From contig SLIO01000331.1 in NCBI GenBank assembly GCA_007135635.1, positions 1-6,230 of the forward strand: a stretch of DNA of 6,230 bases, in the 5' to 3' direction. The notes under the pieces are model-generated. The model saw only the letters and a program-made list of their open reading frames with translations, was not told the origin of the DNA and ran no database searches. This DNA is from Methylomicrobium sp. GTDB lineage: Bacteria > Pseudomonadota > Gammaproteobacteria > Methylococcales > Methylomonadaceae. This document shows positions 4,255 through 6,230 of this stretch, one piece after another; position 1 is the first letter of the stretch; every line of letters begins with the position of its first letter. Position numbers and translations under genes: made by a program.

Positions 4255-6230
4255 CCACCCAAGCCCTGGCATTTCTAAACATCCGCATCCAAGGGCCGTA
4301 TTCGCCCCAATCATCGGGATGCCACGAATTTTGCACGGTTCTGAAACATCTTTCCGGATGCGGCATCATGATCGTGAAGCGGCCGTCACGATTAGTCAGG
4401 CCGGTAATGCCCAATGGCGAACCGTTCGGATTGGCCGGAAATTGCGTGGTTTTTTCGCCGAAATTATCGACGTAACACAACGATACCGCACCGACTGTCA
4501 TCGCCTCAGCCGGATCGCCGCCAAATTCCGCTCGCCCCTCGCCGTGCGCAATGACGACCGGCATTCTCGAACCGGTCATGCCGGCAAACAGAATAGAAGG
4601 CGAATCTTGCACCTCGACTAACGCGACGCGTGCCTCGAATTGCTCGGAATCGTTTCTTAAAAAGCGCGGCCACTGCTCCGTGCCCGGAATAATTTCCTTA
4701 AGTCCCGACATCATTTGACAACCGTTGCACACGCCAAGGCCGAATGTGTCCTCGCGTTCGAAAAACGCAGAAAATTCATCTCGAGCGCGCGGGTTGAATA
4801 AAATCGACTTAGCCCAACCGCCGCCCGCACCGAGCACATCGCCGTAAGAAAACCCACCGCAAGCAACAAATCCTCTGAAATCCTTGAGGCTGACCCGACC
4901 GGAGATGATGTCGCTCATGTGCACATCGATCGCGGCAAATCCGGCCCTATCGAACGCAGCGGCCATTTCGACATGGCCATTGACGCCTTGCTCGCGTAAA
5001 ATCGCCACGCGCGGCCTTGCCTTACCGGCAAATGGCGCACTAACGTCTTCGTTGCTATCAAAGGTCAATACGGCGTTAAGGCCGGGATCCTTATCGTCGC
5101 TCACTCGCTCGAATTGTTCGCGCGCGCATTCCGGGTTATCGCGTAATGCTTGCATGCGATAGCTCAGTTCCGACCAATAGCATTGCATGCCGGCGCGTGT
5201 CGCCGAATAGAGTTCGCGCCCGGCAAAGTTGATCGTTAGCTTGGCTTGCTTCGCAACCGAGCCTATCCGATGCACGCAGACATCCAGGCCGGCTTGCGCC
5301 AACAAGTCCATGACTTCGACGCTATCGCTTTCCCTGACCTGTATGACCGCGCCAAGCTCTTCATTAAACAAAGACGGCAAGACATCTTTTCCCAATCCGG
5401 ACAAATCCAAATTGACGCCAAGCCTACCCGCGAACATCATTTCGGCGACTGTGGCCAACAAGCCTCCATCGGAACGGTCATGATAAGCCAGCAGCTTACC
5501 GCGGCTATTCAAGTCCTGAACCGCATTAAAGAAGGCCTTGAATAACGCAGGATCGTCCAAATCCGGGCAACTGTCGCCCAGTTGTTTATAAACTTGCGCG
5601 AAAACCGAGGCTCCCAAGCGGTTTTTGCCCTGCCCTAAATCGATCAAAATTAACACCGACGGCTCATCGCGCAATTGCGGTGTCAAGGTTTTGGCAATAT
5701 CGACCACCGGTGCGAATGCTGTAACGATCAACGATACCGGTGAGGTCATGGTTTTTTCGCTCCCGTCTTGTTGCCAAACGGTTTTCATCGACAACGAATC
5801 TTTGCCGACCGGTATCGCGATACCTAATGCCGGGCAAAGCTCCTTACCAACCGCCTTGACTGTGTCGAACAGCGCGGCATCCTCGCCGGGACTACCGGCT
5901 GCTGCCATCCAATTCGCCGACAATTTAATGTTGCCCAATGACCCGATACGCGCGGCGGCAAGATTGGTCAAAGCTTCGCCGACCGCAATGCGCCCGGATG
6001 CCGGAGCATCAATGACCGCCAATGGCGTTCTTTCGCCCATCGCCATCGCTTCGCCGGTTGCCGCGAAAAAGCCCGAAGCGGTTACCGCGACATCGGCGAC
6101 CGGCACTTGCCAGGGGCCAACCATTTGGTCTCGCGCAACTAAACCGGTAACCGAACGGTCGCCGATATGAATCAAAAAACTTTTATCGGCGACGGCCGGA
6201 AACGACAACACGCGCTTGACCGCTTCGTCC
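4250..6230 (-). CDS. purL: Phosphoribosylformylglycinamidine synthase, C-terminal half (5' end outside window)
   Basis: PurL converts FGAR, glutamine and ATP to FGAM in step four of purine synthesis. This is the large single-chain form of about 1,290 residues found in gammaproteobacteria; about 660 are visible and the frame is open to the right edge. Numbering from the GTG at 6211: the first part holds [14 protein letters not shown] (10-23) and [25 protein letters not shown] (137-144) and HDRSDGG (244-250) belong to the second AIR-synthase-like unit. The glutaminase domain starts near 399 ([14 protein letters not shown]), with nucleophile C495 in GVCNGCQ and H618/E620 in PHPE, so the catalytic triad is complete. 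It ends RNARAWVA with TGA at 4250-4252. No lesion is visible. GTG 6211 is an internal codon, not the start, because DEAVKR precedes it in frame. Confidence 0.97.
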   Translation of the reverse strand, partial: DEAVKRVLSFPAVADKSFLIHIGDRSVTGLVARDQMVGPWQVPVADVAVTASGFFAATGEAMAMGERTPLAVIDAPASGRIAVGEALTNLAAARIGSLGNIKLSANWMAAAGSPGEDAALFDTVKAVGKELCPALGIAIPVGKDSLSMKTVWQQDGSEKTMTSPVSLIVTAFAPVVDIAKTLTPQLRDEPSVLILIDLGQGKNRLGASVFAQVYKQLGDSCPDLDDPALFKAFFNAVQDLNSRGKLLAYHDRSDGGLLATVAEMMFAGRLGVNLDLSGLGKDVLPSLFNEELGAVIQVRESDSVEVMDLLAQAGLDVCVHRIGSVAKQAKLTINFAGRELYSATRAGMQCYWSELSYRMQALRDNPECAREQFERVSDDKDPGLNAVLTFDSNEDVSAPFAGKARPRVAILREQGVNGHVEMAAAFDRAGFAAIDVHMSDIISGRVSLKDFRGFVACGGFSYGDVLGAGGGWAKSILFNPRARDEFSAFFEREDTFGLGVCNGCQMMSGLKEIIPGTEQWPRFLRNDSEQFEARVALVEVQDSPSILFAGMTGSRMPVVIAHGEGRAEFGGDPAEAMTVGAVSLCYVDNFGEKTTQFPANPNGSPLGITGLTNRDGRFTIMMPHPERCFRTVQNSWHPDDWGEYGPWMRMFRNARAWVA

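Noticed and set aside
4241..4256. Small hairpin GGCTT/AAGCC as a purL terminator
   Set aside because: Only 5 bp and not followed by a T tract on the minus strand; the site is better explained as overlapping the hsp20 promoter.
5625..6170. Plus-strand frame of 181 codons
   Set aside because: It lies fully inside purL on the opposite strand; the purL frame has conserved motifs throughout.

Overview
The window looks like chromosomal DNA of a gammaproteobacterium. The intergenic DNA is full of short inverted repeats of the kind I associate with gammaproteobacterial methanotrophs (Methylococcales). That placement is a memory-based impression, not a computed result. All recognisable protein genes lie on the minus strand except one broken integrase gene on the plus strand.

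Layout, left to right. (1) 1-1300 has no credible gene. It contains a 70-bp imperfect inverted repeat pair (1-70 and 410-479), several small palindromes, and an ORF-free block (about 560-1240) rich in RNA-like hairpins, part of which resembles the 5' end of a group II intron on the minus strand. (2) 1309-1865 is a yefM/phd-yoeB toxin-antitoxin module. The toxin is intact, but the antitoxin frame carries an in-frame TAA at codon 48. A perfect 13-bp inverted repeat sits over its promoter. (3) 1876-1967 matches the architecture of an integron attC site. (4) 1982-2305 is a small unrecognised gene ending 14 bp before that attC. (5) 2300-2480 is repeat DNA. (6) 2486-3072 is a higB-higA module whose toxin gene has lost its 5' third. 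(7) About 2982-3534 (plus strand) is an integron integrase (intI) pseudogene, truncated at both ends and frameshifted. (8) 3723-4256 is a small heat-shock protein gene with a sigma-32-like promoter and an intrinsic terminator. (9) 4250-6230 is the 3' half of purL, running off the right edge.

The main conclusion is that 1.3-3.5 kb is the decayed head of a chromosomal integron. An intI relic reads one way, and small cassette-like genes (higBA, an orphan gene, yefM-yoeB) all read the other way from its 5' side, with at least one recognisable attC between cassettes. A deletion at about 2982 appears to have removed the intI start, attI and the higB start together. It joined the two truncated genes head to head, so the higB frame now begins in intI antisense sequence. 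The purL and hsp20 genes on the right look like ordinary, well-kept core genome flanking this relic.
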